In this document: piece by piece, positions 24,877 through 32,477 of the stretch
Position numbering within the stretch: the first letter of the stretch is position 1
Layout: each line of letters starts with the position of its first letter
Source: Rhodocyclales bacterium
Lineage (GTDB): Bacteria; Pseudomonadota; Gammaproteobacteria; Burkholderiales; Rhodocyclaceae
Direction: 5' to 3'
NCBI GenBank assembly: GCA_016235765.1
Contig: JACRIZ010000127.1
Coordinates: 1 to 35,481, forward strand
DNA length: 35,481 nucleotides
The notes under the pieces: generated by a model
What the model was told of the DNA's origin: nothing
What the model saw: only the letters and a program-made list of their open reading frames with translations
Databases searched by the model: none
Position numbers and translations under genes: made by a program

Positions 24877-26013
24877 TCAGCGCGCCTCGCTCCGATACGG
24901 CAGGTGTTCGGCCAGTTCGGCCTGATAGCCGAGCATCGCGCCGTCCTCGCGCATCAGGTAGCGCGCCACCGCGTCACGCAGGCGGGGGTCGGCAATCCAG
25001 AAGGCGGACCAGGTCGACACCGGTTCGAAGCCGCGGGCGATCTTGTGCTCGCCCTGCGCGCCGGGCTCGAAGCGCTGCAGGCCATTGCCGATCGCGTACT
25101 CGATGCCCGCGTGGTAGCACAATTCGAAATGCAGGCCGGGACAGTCGATGTCGGTGCCCCAGTGGCGACCGTAGAGCGCCAGGTCGTCGCGATAGCAGAT
25201 CGCCGAAGCGACCGGCCGATCGCCATCGAAGGCGCAGAACACCACCATCTGCCGGCCGAGCGCGGCGCCGACACTGCGGAAGAAGTCGAGCGAGAAGGTG
25301 GCGTAGCCGCCCAGCCGCTCGAAGGTGCTGCGATAGTGCCGATGAATCGCCCGCCAGAGCGCGTCGTCGATCTCGTCGCCGTGGCGCGCCTCGATGCGCA
25401 GACCGGCATCGGCCACCGCACGGCGCTCGCGCTTCAGCTTCTTGCGCTTCTCGGCGGTAAATGTGGCCAGGAAATCGGCGAAGCTGCGGTAGCCGTGATT
25501 GAACCAGTGGAACTGCACACCACGCCGCATGAGCAGGCCGGCGGTTTCCAGCGCGGCACGGTCGGCCTCGTGCACGAACAGGCACTGCCAGTTCGATGCG
25601 CCTGCCTCGGCGGCGGCGTCGATGGCGGCGGCAATCAATGCGGCGCGTACGCCGGGATCGTCGGCAACCAGCAGGCGCGGCCCCGGCGACGGTGTGAAGG
25701 GCACGCCCGTGACCAACTTCGGGAAGTAGGCGAGTCCGGCCTGCTGCCAGGCAGGCGCCCATCCGTAGTCCACCGCGAAATCGCCGTACCAGTGGTGGCG
25801 CGCGTAGAGCGGCAGCAATCCGGCCACGCGGCCGGCGCCGTCATGCAGCGCAAGGTGCATGGGCTGCCAGCCGAGCGGACCGTGTTCGGTGACGCACTGC
25901 TCGGCGGCACCCAGGAAGGCGCGGCTGACGAAGGGATCGCCCTGGGTGGCAAGCCTCTGCCAGTCGGCCTCGGCAAGATCGAAGACGCTGGCCAGTCGGA
26001 CGGGTTCAGGCAT
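24877..26013 (-). CDS. GNAT/FemAB-like protein (DUF482 family)
   Basis: This encodes a 378-residue protein of the DUF482 'peptidogalycan biosynthesis' group with a GNAT/FemAB fold. Recognisable blocks are DPFVSRAFLGAAEQ, HWYGDFAVDYGWAPA, AEKRKKLKRERRAV, GLHFELCYHAGIEYAI and FEPGAQGEHKIARGF. Members are assumed to transfer an acyl or amino-acyl group, but the substrate is unknown. The start at 26013 (MPEPVRLAS) lacks a good ribosome site, and ATGs further upstream in frame are possible. Confidence 0.88.
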   Translation of the reverse strand: MPEPVRLASVFDLAEADWQRLATQGDPFVSRAFLGAAEQCVTEHGPLGWQPMHLALHDGAGRVAGLLPLYARHHWYGDFAVDYGWAPAWQQAGLAYFPKLVTGVPFTPSPGPRLLVADDPGVRAALIAAAIDAAAEAGASNWQCLFVHEADRAALETAGLLMRRGVQFHWFNHGYRSFADFLATFTAEKRKKLKRERRAVADAGLRIEARHGDEIDDALWRAIHRHYRSTFERLGGYATFSLDFFRSVGAALGRQMVVFCAFDGDRPVASAICYRDDLALYGRHWGTDIDCPGLHFELCYHAGIEYAIGNGLQRFEPGAQGEHKIARGFEPVSTWSAFWIADPRLRDAVARYLMREDGAMLGYQAELAEHLPYRSEAR

Positions 26014-26110
26014 GGGTGGAGGACTCGAAGACCGCCATGCGGCCATTATCGTCTTGAACCGGCCCGGCAAGCGCAATGTGGCAGCAACATCATTGCATTA
26101 CGGTTCCCAT

Positions 26111-26127
26111 AATACTAAAGTAGTATT
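26111..26127 (+). promoter_or_regulatory. inverted repeat upstream of the second hemerythrin
   Basis: AATACT-AAAGT-AGTATT: a perfect 6-base inverted repeat with five-base spacer, 22 bases before the ATG, in an AT-rich patch. It is probably an operator or overlaps the promoter; the regulator is unknown. Confidence 0.5.
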
Positions 26128-26148
26128 CGCTCACTACAGGGAGCCTGC

Positions 26149-26658
26149 ATGATCGAACTCACATGGTCGGACGAATACAGCGTGGGCGTCGATGAGATCG
26201 ATGACCAGCACAAGATGCTGTTCGAACTCGTCAATCGCCTGTTCCTGGCAGCGGTGAAGCGGGAAGACCAGCAGCTCACGGTCGAAGTGCTGAAGTCACT
26301 GGTCGACTACACGAAGACGCACTTCGGCCTCGAGGAACGGCTGCTCGAAGAATCCGGCTACGCGGGCCTTGCCGGGCACCGCGAAGACCACCTGCGTTTC
26401 ATCGACAAGGTCGACGGCATCGCGCAAAGATTCCATGTCGAGGACCGCAGCGTCACCTTCGAACTGATCAACTTCCTCAGGAACTGGCTGCAGAACCATA
26501 TCCGCCAGTCGGACATGGAGTATGCGGCGCACCTGGCCCGGACCGGCTTTGCCACGGACGCCTGGGCATCGGGCGCGCGCACCGAGGTCGGGGCGCAAGG
26601 CATCCACATGCGGCCCTGGTGGAAGTTCTGGGGCGAAGCAGGCACTGCTGCGGGCTGA
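26149..26658 (+). CDS. bacteriohemerythrin (second)
   Basis: This is a 169-residue hemerythrin with the iron-ligand motifs in EIDDQHKMLF, THFGLEERLLEE, HREDHLRF and NHIRQSDMEY. It has a longer C-terminal tail (about 130-169) ending in RPWWKFWGEAG, absent from the first hemerythrin. GGGAG precedes the ATG at 26149. It stands alone next to the HiPIP and nifE genes. Oxygen buffering near nitrogenase genes is a reasonable but unproven idea. Confidence 0.94.
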   Translation: MIELTWSDEYSVGVDEIDDQHKMLFELVNRLFLAAVKREDQQLTVEVLKSLVDYTKTHFGLEERLLEESGYAGLAGHREDHLRFIDKVDGIAQRFHVEDRSVTFELINFLRNWLQNHIRQSDMEYAAHLARTGFATDAWASGARTEVGAQGIHMRPWWKFWGEAGTAAG

Positions 26659-26667
26659 GGGCGGCGC

Positions 26668-26705
26668 AAAAAACAACGGGGACCGGCCTCGCGGCCGGTC
26701 CCCGT
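26668..26705 (-). terminator. rho-independent terminator of the HiPIP gene
   Basis: A perfect 13-base stem (26676-26688 with 26693-26705, loop of four) is followed on the minus strand by GTTTTTT-type sequence (plus-strand A run 26668-26673). It lies 20 bases after the HiPIP stop and 17 bases from the end of the convergent hemerythrin gene. Confidence 0.92.
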
Positions 26706-26725
26706 CGCATTCCGGTGCTCTGGAA

Positions 26726-26995
26726 TCAGGCCTTCTTGGCCCAGGCGGTACAGGTGCCGTTCGGGTTCACTTCGGTGTCGCCGGGGAACAGCTTGCAGCC
26801 GCCCAGGGGCTTGCCCGGGACGAAGTGCATGCAGGCCGAGCACAGCTTGGCCGGATCAGCCGACTTGTCGACGTACTTCATGGCGGTACGCATGGCGTCG
26901 TTCTTGGCAGCGAAGGCCGCGACGGGGATCATGGCCACGGCCATGCCACCGATCTTCATGAAGGTACGACGGGTTTGGTTGATGCTGTCAGACAT
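26726..26995 (-). CDS. high-potential iron-sulfur protein (HiPIP), Tat-exported
   Basis: This encodes an 89-residue HiPIP precursor. A twin-arginine signal is present (QTRRTFMKIGG, cleavage near AAFAA), and the mature domain has the four [4Fe-4S] cysteines in CSACMHF, GGCKLFPG and GTCTAW. HiPIPs are periplasmic electron carriers. AGGAGG is four bases before the ATG at 26995. A -24/-12 element (27045-27060) lies 50 bases upstream of the start and nifE ends 121 bases upstream, so the gene may be expressed under nitrogen-fixing conditions. It has its own strong terminator. Confidence 0.95.
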   Translation of the reverse strand: MSDSINQTRRTFMKIGGMAVAMIPVAAFAAKNDAMRTAMKYVDKSADPAKLCSACMHFVPGKPLGGCKLFPGDTEVNPNGTCTAWAKKA

Positions 26996-27044
26996 GTTGC
27001 CTCCTAGGTTGATGATTGATCCGTTGGGGATCGGGTCTTCGCTC

Positions 27045-27060
27045 CGCAAAACGGGTGCCA
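27045..27060 (-). promoter_or_regulatory. sigma-54 (-24/-12) promoter of the HiPIP gene
   Basis: The minus strand reads TGGCACCCGTTTTGCG, matching the RpoN consensus with ten bases between GG and GC. No TGT-N10-ACA box was found in the next 150 bases upstream, so the activator is uncertain. Confidence 0.75.
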
Positions 27061-27116
27061 AGCGTCTGCTGCTGGCCGGGGCGTAGTATGCCATCCTCCA
27101 GCCAATAATGAGCAAC

Positions 27117-28520
27117 CTAGGTGATTGGTTGACCGGCCGCCTTTTCGCGCGCCCAGGGCGCCGGCTTTCGCACCGCCGCCCAGACCGGGTTTTCGATGGT
27201 CAGGGCCAGTTGCCGCGCCAGTTCCGGCATGCCGGCGTAGCCGGCGTAGGCAAATTCGCGCTCCTGGTTGATGTCCAGGAACGGAATGCGGGATTTGAGG
27301 GCCATGTAGAGGTTGCGGCCGCCGGCGATCAGGATGTCGGCGCGCAGATCCTTGTAGGCGCCCAACAGCGCCTTCGGGCTGCCATCGTCGATCATCTTCG
27401 CGTCCGGACCCATGATCTCGCGGATGCGCGCCTTGTCTTCCTCGGTCGATTTCTTGGTGCCGGTCGCCACTACTTCCATGCCCAGGTCCTGCAGCGCGGA
27501 CACGATGGACCACGATTTCACGCCGCCGGTGTAAAGCAGCACGCGCTTGCCCTTGAGACGGGCGCGCCAGGGTTCGAGGGCGGCATGGGACTTGGCCTCC
27601 TCGCGGACGATGAGCGCCTCGGTTCGCGCCGTCAGGTCGGGATCGTTGAGCAATTTGGCGAAGTCGCGCAGTGCCTGCGACATGTCGCGCACGCCGTAGA
27701 AGCTGCCCTCGAAGAAGGGCACGCCGTAGTTTTCCTTGAGCTTGCGGGCGACGTTGAGCAGCGCCTTGGCGCACACCACCATGGTGGCCTCGGCGCGGTG
27801 CATGGTCTGCACCTCGCGGAAGCGTGCATCGCCGGAAAGGGTCGACAGGATGCGCAGGCCGAGCTCGTCGAACAGCGGCGCGACGTGGAAGAACTCGCCG
27901 GCGATGTTGTATTCGCCGATCAGGTTGATGGCGTGCACCTTGATGCCCGGCCGCTGCGCGGATTCGGGCACGGGATCGGGCTCGCGGCTGCCGATCACGT
28001 ACTTGAACATCGCTTCGCCGCCGAGGCGGTTGCCGAGGTTCTTGGTGCCGTAGAAGCCGGCCGCGTCGACCGGAACGACGGGAACGCCGAAACGTTCGGC
28101 GGCCGCCTTGCAGGTCGCCTCGAAATCGTCGCCGATCAGGGCCGTGACGCAAGTCGAATAGACGAACACCGCCGCGGGAGAATGGTCGTCGATGGCCTGC
28201 TTGATGGCATGGAAGAGGCGCTTCTCGCCGCGCCCCATGATCACATCCTGCTCGGTGAGGTCGGTGGTCATGCCGATCTTGAACAGCGTCGGGCCGGTCG
28301 TCCGGGTGCCGCGGTTGTCCCACGAACTGCCGGCGCAGGCGATCGGGCCATGCACGATGTGGGCGACGTCGGCAATCGGCAGCAGCGCGATCTGCGCGCC
28401 GTCGAAGGCACAACCGCCCGCGGTCGCGCCGGGCTTGGGCTTGGCGCAGCCGGATTTCTCCTTCGCATTGTGGGCGCAGGCGGGTTCGTCGAGCAGGGCG
28501 GCGATTTCGGTGGCTTTCAT
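27117..28520 (-). CDS. nifE: NifE, alpha subunit of the NifEN cofactor scaffold
   Basis: NifE (467 residues) pairs with NifN to form the scaffold where NifB-co is converted to FeMo-cofactor precursor. C37 (GGCAFDG), C62 (IACAGSS) and C124 ([12 protein letters not shown]) coincide with the P-cluster-type ligands of Azotobacter NifE. Other typical blocks are [27 protein letters not shown] and [16 protein letters not shown]. The C terminus ends AAGQPIT. It is separated from nifN by 22.6 kb, on the same strand. A -24/-12 promoter lies 25 bases and a NifA box 74 bases upstream of the ATG. nifHDK are not in the window. Confidence 0.98.
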   Translation of the reverse strand: MKATEIAALLDEPACAHNAKEKSGCAKPKPGATAGGCAFDGAQIALLPIADVAHIVHGPIACAGSSWDNRGTRTTGPTLFKIGMTTDLTEQDVIMGRGEKRLFHAIKQAIDDHSPAAVFVYSTCVTALIGDDFEATCKAAAERFGVPVVPVDAAGFYGTKNLGNRLGGEAMFKYVIGSREPDPVPESAQRPGIKVHAINLIGEYNIAGEFFHVAPLFDELGLRILSTLSGDARFREVQTMHRAEATMVVCAKALLNVARKLKENYGVPFFEGSFYGVRDMSQALRDFAKLLNDPDLTARTEALIVREEAKSHAALEPWRARLKGKRVLLYTGGVKSWSIVSALQDLGMEVVATGTKKSTEEDKARIREIMGPDAKMIDDGSPKALLGAYKDLRADILIAGGRNLYMALKSRIPFLDINQEREFAYAGYAGMPELARQLALTIENPVWAAVRKPAPWAREKAAGQPIT

Positions 28521-28544
28521 GGCGGTCCTCTTTGCCTATCGTTG

Positions 28545-28560
28545 TGCAATCACCATGCCA
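28545..28560 (-). promoter_or_regulatory. sigma-54 (-24/-12) promoter of nifE
   Basis: The minus strand reads TGGCATGGTGATTGCA with the required ten-base spacing between GG and GC. It differs in two positions from the nifN promoter. Confidence 0.9.
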
Positions 28561-28593
28561 GCGACAGGCCACTGAAATTGCAGGGAAATTGTT

Positions 28594-28609
28594 TGTCGCA
28601 AAGGTGACA
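28594..28609 (-). promoter_or_regulatory. NifA upstream activator sequence for nifE
   Basis: A perfect TGT-N10-ACA (minus strand TGTCACCTTTGCGACA), 33 bases upstream of the -24 element. It lies between nifE and the divergent serine hydrolase promoter. Confidence 0.88.
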
Positions 28610-28623
28610 AAGTAGCCGACCGG

Positions 28624-28652
28624 TTGACACTCTGCCATTCAGAGTCAATACT
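28624..28652 (+). promoter_or_regulatory. sigma-70 promoter of the serine hydrolase operon
   Basis: TTGACA (28624-28629), 17 bases, AATACT (28647-28652). Another -10-like TATAGT lies at 28667-28672. Both are overlapped by the palindromes at 28629-28665. Confidence 0.6.
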
Positions 28653-28665
28653 CTGCGCTACAGAG
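28629..28665 (+). promoter_or_regulatory. two tandem palindromes, likely operator
   Basis: ACTCTG-CCATT-CAGAGT (28629-28645) and CTCTG-CGCTA-CAGAG (28651-28665). The two inverted repeats have the same arms and different spacers, offset by 21 bases (two helical turns), and cover the promoter. This is the arrangement expected for two dimers of one repressor; the winged-helix gene at 32011-32349 is a candidate. Confidence 0.7.
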
Positions 28666-28685
28666 CTATAGTCGGAGACCTGCCC

Positions 28686-30482
28686 ATGATTCCACGCCAT
28701 CTGGTCGCCACGACCTGCGCTGCCCTCGTCCTGGCCGCCTGTGGCACCGTGCCGCAACGCCCCGAAAGCGTGGCGCGCCACGACATTGACAGCGTCAAGG
28801 CCTATGTCCGGCAATTGGCCCGCCACGAGATGGACAAGAACCAGATCGCGGGCATGAGCATCGCGCTGGTCGACGACCAGAAGGTGATCTGGGCCGAAGG
28901 TTTCGGCCATGGCGACAAGGAGGCCGGCAGGCCCGCGACGCCGGAAACGATTTACCGTGTCGGCTCCGTGTCCAAGCTGCTCACCGCTGCTGCCGCGATG
29001 CAACTCGTCGACCAAGGCAAGCTCGACCTCGATCGGCCGATCAAGGACGTCCTGCCCGGCTTCTCGATCCGCTCGCGTTTTTCCGGCAGCGCCCCAATCA
29101 CGCCGCGCAACCTGATGACGCACCACTCGGGCCTGCCGCGCGATTTCAGCAAGGGCATGTTTACGAAGAATCCGGAACCGTTCACCGAACTTGTCCGCCA
29201 CGTGCGTGCCAGCGACGCCGCCTATCCGCCGAACCAGTTGTTCTCCTACTCCAATGTCGGCATCACCGTGCTCGGCCACGCCATCCAGAACGCCAGCGGC
29301 ATTCCGTTCGCCGATTACATGCAACGTTCGCTGCTGGCACCGCTGGGCATGAACACTGCGGGCTTTGAACCGGGCATCGCGAAATCCGGCCTGATGGCCA
29401 AACCCTACCGCAAGGGCGCGCTGGTCGAAGAACCCGGGCTGCGAGATATGCCGGCGGGCGGCCTCAACGCCAGCGTGCTCGACCTGTCCCGCTTCCTGTC
29501 GATGGTCTTCGCCGACGGCCGCGCCGGCGCGACGCAGGTGCTGCGCCCGGAATCGGTCCGCGAGATGCTGCGGCCGCATAACACTGACGTACCGCTGGAC
29601 ATGAACTTCCACAACGGTCTGGGCTGGATGCTGTCGACGCTCGGTGCCTCGACGATCCAGGGGGGCGGGCCGGTCGCCCACCATGCGGGGGCCATGATCA
29701 ACTACCGCGCCCAACTGTATGCGCTGCCCGAGCACAAGCTGGGCGTCGTCGTGCTGGCGAATTCGGGTAGCGCCGGGCTTTCGGTAGACCACATCGCCAC
29801 CGAGGCGCTCGGCCTGGCGCTCGAAGCTAAGACCGGCATCCGCCAACATAAACCCGAGAAGGTCGCGCCGGCCGCACAGCCCTGGCCGGTCGAGAACCTG
29901 CAAGCCTACGTCGGTGACTACACGACGCAGTTCGGCCACATCCGCATCCGCCTCAATGGCACGAACCTGCGCGCCGAAGCGCTCGGTCGCACGTTCAACC
30001 TGGTGCCGCGCGCCGACGGCCTGCTCGGCATCGAGTACAAGCTGCTCGGCGTACTGCACATCGACCTGGGGCCGGTCGACGTGATCGGCTTCGCGCGGCG
30101 CAAGGTCGCCGGCCGCGACGTGCTGGTCGCCAGCGTCGGCCAGCAGGAAATGCTGCTCGGCGAGCGCATCGTGCCCGCCAAGAACATCGAACCCTGGCGC
30201 AAGCGCATGGGCCGCTACGAGATCGCCAATGCCGGCGACGACCACACCTTCGTCGACCGCGTCGCCCTGACCGAAGAACGCGGCTTCGTGATCGTCGAAC
30301 TCACGGTCACCGACCAACTGGGGTCGCCGCAACGCCTCGTCCTGCAACCCCTGTCCGATCACGCTGCCCTCCTCCTCGGCCCGCTCGCCGATGGCGGCGG
30401 CACGCTGCGCTGCGCGACAGCCGAAGGCGGCACCGAGCAGTGTTCCTTCGCCGGCTACGCGTTGAAACGAGTGGGAAACTGA
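28686..30482 (+). CDS. serine hydrolase lipoprotein (class C beta-lactamase fold)
   Basis: This encodes a 598-residue lipoprotein (lipobox LAAC near residue 19). The beta-lactamase/penicillin-binding domain spans about 35-380: SxxK in RVGSVSKLLT, YxN in LFSYSNVGIT and HHAG near 337 in place of KTG. A C-terminal beta-rich extension follows (about 400-590). Such enzymes hydrolyse peptides or esters at the cell envelope, and the substrate is unknown. It is the first of four co-directed genes and is controlled by a promoter with tandem palindromes. Confidence 0.93.
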   Translation: MIPRHLVATTCAALVLAACGTVPQRPESVARHDIDSVKAYVRQLARHEMDKNQIAGMSIALVDDQKVIWAEGFGHGDKEAGRPATPETIYRVGSVSKLLTAAAAMQLVDQGKLDLDRPIKDVLPGFSIRSRFSGSAPITPRNLMTHHSGLPRDFSKGMFTKNPEPFTELVRHVRASDAAYPPNQLFSYSNVGITVLGHAIQNASGIPFADYMQRSLLAPLGMNTAGFEPGIAKSGLMAKPYRKGALVEEPGLRDMPAGGLNASVLDLSRFLSMVFADGRAGATQVLRPESVREMLRPHNTDVPLDMNFHNGLGWMLSTLGASTIQGGGPVAHHAGAMINYRAQLYALPEHKLGVVVLANSGSAGLSVDHIATEALGLALEAKTGIRQHKPEKVAPAAQPWPVENLQAYVGDYTTQFGHIRIRLNGTNLRAEALGRTFNLVPRADGLLGIEYKLLGVLHIDLGPVDVIGFARRKVAGRDVLVASVGQQEMLLGERIVPAKNIEPWRKRMGRYEIANAGDDHTFVDRVALTEERGFVIVELTVTDQLGSPQRLVLQPLSDHAALLLGPLADGGGTLRCATAEGGTEQCSFAGYALKRVGN

Positions 30483-30483
30483 A

Positions 30484-31011
30484 ATGGCATCGGCCGCGGA
30501 TCGCCGCCTGCTCGGCTTCCTGGCGATTTCCATGATTCTGCACCTGCTCTGGCTGGCGATTCCGCTGCCCACGCGCAGTGCGCTGCCGACTCCGCGCGCA
30601 CTGATCGCACACCTCGTTCCACCGGCCCCGCCAGAAAAGTCAGTCGCCGTGGCGCGCCGAGCAGAGCGCGGCGTCGCCGCGGCACCCGCTCCCGATCCAG
30701 CGCGCACTCGCCCGGCGGCCCCGGCCCCCGAACCTGCCGCGCCGGTGATCAACCTCGAGGCGGCGTTCGCCACGGCCCGCAGCCAGGCCCGCGAAGCGCC
30801 GCCCCACACCACGCTCGATGCGCCTCCGCTGCTTACCGTGACGGCGGCCATCGCCCGCGCCGCGCAGCGCGACACGCCGGTCGAAACGCGCGGCACGGCA
30901 GGCGAGTACGTGACCATCAACGGCAAGACGCGCTGCGTGACACCGCTGGTGGTGCCCCACTTCCTGGAAGGAAAGACGATGCTGACCCAATGCGAAACAA
31001 GGAAGGGCTGA
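30484..31011 (+). CDS. proline-rich single-span protein, TonB-like layout
   Basis: This 175-residue protein has an N-terminal membrane segment (about 11-28, LGFLAISMILHLLWLAIPL) and a long Pro/Ala linker (about 45-85). A short C-terminal domain with two cysteines follows (TRCVTPL and TQCETRKG, possible disulfide). The layout is TonB-like but no TonB C-terminal motif is present. ATG is one base after the hydrolase stop, so it is co-translated with that gene. Function is unknown. Confidence 0.75.
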   Translation: MASAADRRLLGFLAISMILHLLWLAIPLPTRSALPTPRALIAHLVPPAPPEKSVAVARRAERGVAAAPAPDPARTRPAAPAPEPAAPVINLEAAFATARSQAREAPPHTTLDAPPLLTVTAAIARAAQRDTPVETRGTAGEYVTINGKTRCVTPLVVPHFLEGKTMLTQCETRKG

Positions 31012-31015
31012 GGCA

Positions 31016-32014
31016 ATGAGCGTCCATCTCGAACGCATGCAGTCCATCCAGGCCATGCTGGCCGCCGGCCACCGCTGCGTGGAACTGGAGCGGCACAGCC
31101 TGCTGCTCTGGGGCCTGATCGGGGGATGGCTGTGCGGCTTTACCGATTTTTTCATCAACGGCGACAGCTTCCCCGACAACACGCAGCGCGCCATCGCGGT
31201 ATTCCTGTGGCTGGCCGCATGGCTGGGCGGCATGTCCTGGCTCGACCACCGCCTGACGCACAAGGCGCGCCTCGCCCGTGCCGAAACGCTGCCGTTCGCG
31301 CAGGCGCAGGTCACCCGCGCCTGGTGGATGCTGCTGGCGATCGGCACCCTGGCCACCTTCGCGATGTTCTTCCACGGCGGCGGCATCATGGTCTACGCTT
31401 TGTGGACGGTGCTGCTCGGCCTGGGCATGTTCGTCTTCGGCCTGTTCTCGCGGCCGCTGGTGGAATGGATCGGACTGGCCACCATCCTGCTCGGCATCGC
31501 CGGCCTCGCCGCCGGCCTGCCCTTCGTCACCGCGCGCTGGCTGACCGCTGCCGTGTTCGCGGTCGGCCTGCCCTTCGCCGGGTGGCTGGCGGCGCGCAGC
31601 GACAACGGCGGCATCCGCCTGCGCATCGCCTACGTCACGCTCTGGCTCGTCGCGGTCATCGCCGCGGGCCTGATCGCCGCGCGCATGGTTCCCTCGGCTG
31701 CGCCGCCGACGCCGGCCACCGCCACCCTGAAGCTACCCGCCGGCAGCGCGGTGCCGCTGTACGTCGACATGGAAAGTCCCCTGCTGGCCATCGCGCCGAC
31801 CGACGCCTTGTCGATGCGCGTGACGCGCGACACGGAGGTCGCCCTGACCGACGGCCAGCCCGACGGACGCTATCGCTTCGACGGCGGCGACTGGCACTCG
31901 GTCAAGGACGGCATCCTGACGCTGCGCATCGACCGCATCCGCCCGCAGGTGACCCACGGCAACCCCACAGTGCGCATGCACGGCGATTTCGTCTTCCATG
32001 GAGAACGGCGATGA
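31016..32014 (+). CDS. multi-span membrane protein with C-terminal soluble domain
   Basis: This is a 332-residue protein with about seven hydrophobic segments between 28 and 225 and a C-terminal soluble domain (about 230-332) that may face the periplasm, with repeated ESPLLAIAPTDALSMRVTRD-type beta sequence (written in part: SPLLAIAPTDALSMRV). No transporter family is recognised. It lies 4 bases after the preceding gene and overlaps the winged-helix gene by four bases (ATGA). A membrane protein plus small regulator pair is common in bacteria, but its function here is unknown. Confidence 0.8.
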   Translation: MSVHLERMQSIQAMLAAGHRCVELERHSLLLWGLIGGWLCGFTDFFINGDSFPDNTQRAIAVFLWLAAWLGGMSWLDHRLTHKARLARAETLPFAQAQVTRAWWMLLAIGTLATFAMFFHGGGIMVYALWTVLLGLGMFVFGLFSRPLVEWIGLATILLGIAGLAAGLPFVTARWLTAAVFAVGLPFAGWLAARSDNGGIRLRIAYVTLWLVAVIAAGLIAARMVPSAAPPTPATATLKLPAGSAVPLYVDMESPLLAIAPTDALSMRVTRDTEVALTDGQPDGRYRFDGGDWHSVKDGILTLRIDRIRPQVTHGNPTVRMHGDFVFHGERR

Positions 32015-32349
32015 TCCTGCTGCCCAGTCTCGACCCACTGCTGCACCAGCCGGTGCGCACCCAGATCGCCGCCTATCTGGCCGGCCGCGGCGAAGCGACC
32101 TTCGCCGAACTGAAGCGCGCGCTGGCGGCCACCGACGGCAACCTCGATGCCCACCTCACCAAGCTGGTCGAGGCTGGCTACCTCGAATCGCGCAAGGAGG
32201 CCTCTCCCGCCGGCCGGCCGCAAACGGTGTATTCGCTGACCAGTATCGGCCGCAGTGCCTTCGCCACCTACGTCGCCGCGCTCTCGGCCCTGCTGCCGAC
32301 CCACGCCGAGACCGAGGACTTGCTGAAACTCACCCCCGCACCCCGATAG
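32011..32349 (+). CDS. small winged-helix transcriptional regulator
   Basis: This is a 112-residue winged-helix protein of the ArsR/PF13601 type: PVRTQIAAYLAGRGEATFAELKRALAATDGNLDAHLTKLVEAGYLESRKE in outline (key parts TFAELKRALAATDGNLDAHL and LVEAGYLESRKEA). The wing follows (GRPQTVYSLTSIGRSAF). No metal site is seen. It overlaps the membrane-protein gene by four bases. It is a good candidate to bind the tandem palindromes at the operon promoter, by position only. Confidence 0.92.
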   Translation: MILLPSLDPLLHQPVRTQIAAYLAGRGEATFAELKRALAATDGNLDAHLTKLVEAGYLESRKEASPAGRPQTVYSLTSIGRSAFATYVAALSALLPTHAETEDLLKLTPAPR

Positions 32350-32434
32350 GGCGCAGGGATCGCAGCCGGCCCGTAATCGGTGCATCCGGGCCGAAACCGG
32401 GCCCGGAGCGCACTACCAGAGCGCGTTTCCGACG

Positions 32435-32450
32435 TGGCACGGTTTTCGCT
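32435..32450 (+). promoter_or_regulatory. possible sigma-54-like element before the ATP-grasp operon
   Basis: TGGCACGGTTTTCGCT has GG and GC ten bases apart but a C instead of T before GC. It lies 28 bases upstream of the ATG at 32478. No NifA box is nearby. The rest of the 128 bases between genes shows nothing clear. Confidence 0.3.
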
Positions 32451-32477
32451 GATCTCCCGGTGGGAGATGTGAAAACC

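Noticed and set aside
27108-28607. Open frame antisense across nifE
   Set aside because: nifE is unmistakable on the other strand, with conserved cysteines.
30636-30656. A minus-strand copy of the dispersed repeat inside the proline-rich protein gene
   Set aside because: AAAAGTCAGTCGCCGTGGCG resembles the inverted tail and arm but has an extra base between them and no stem; coding sequence by chance is more likely.
28536-31016. Very long open frame antisense to the serine hydrolase operon
   Set aside because: It covers a gene with signal peptide and SxxK/YxN motifs on the plus strand; the antisense product has no recognisable domain.
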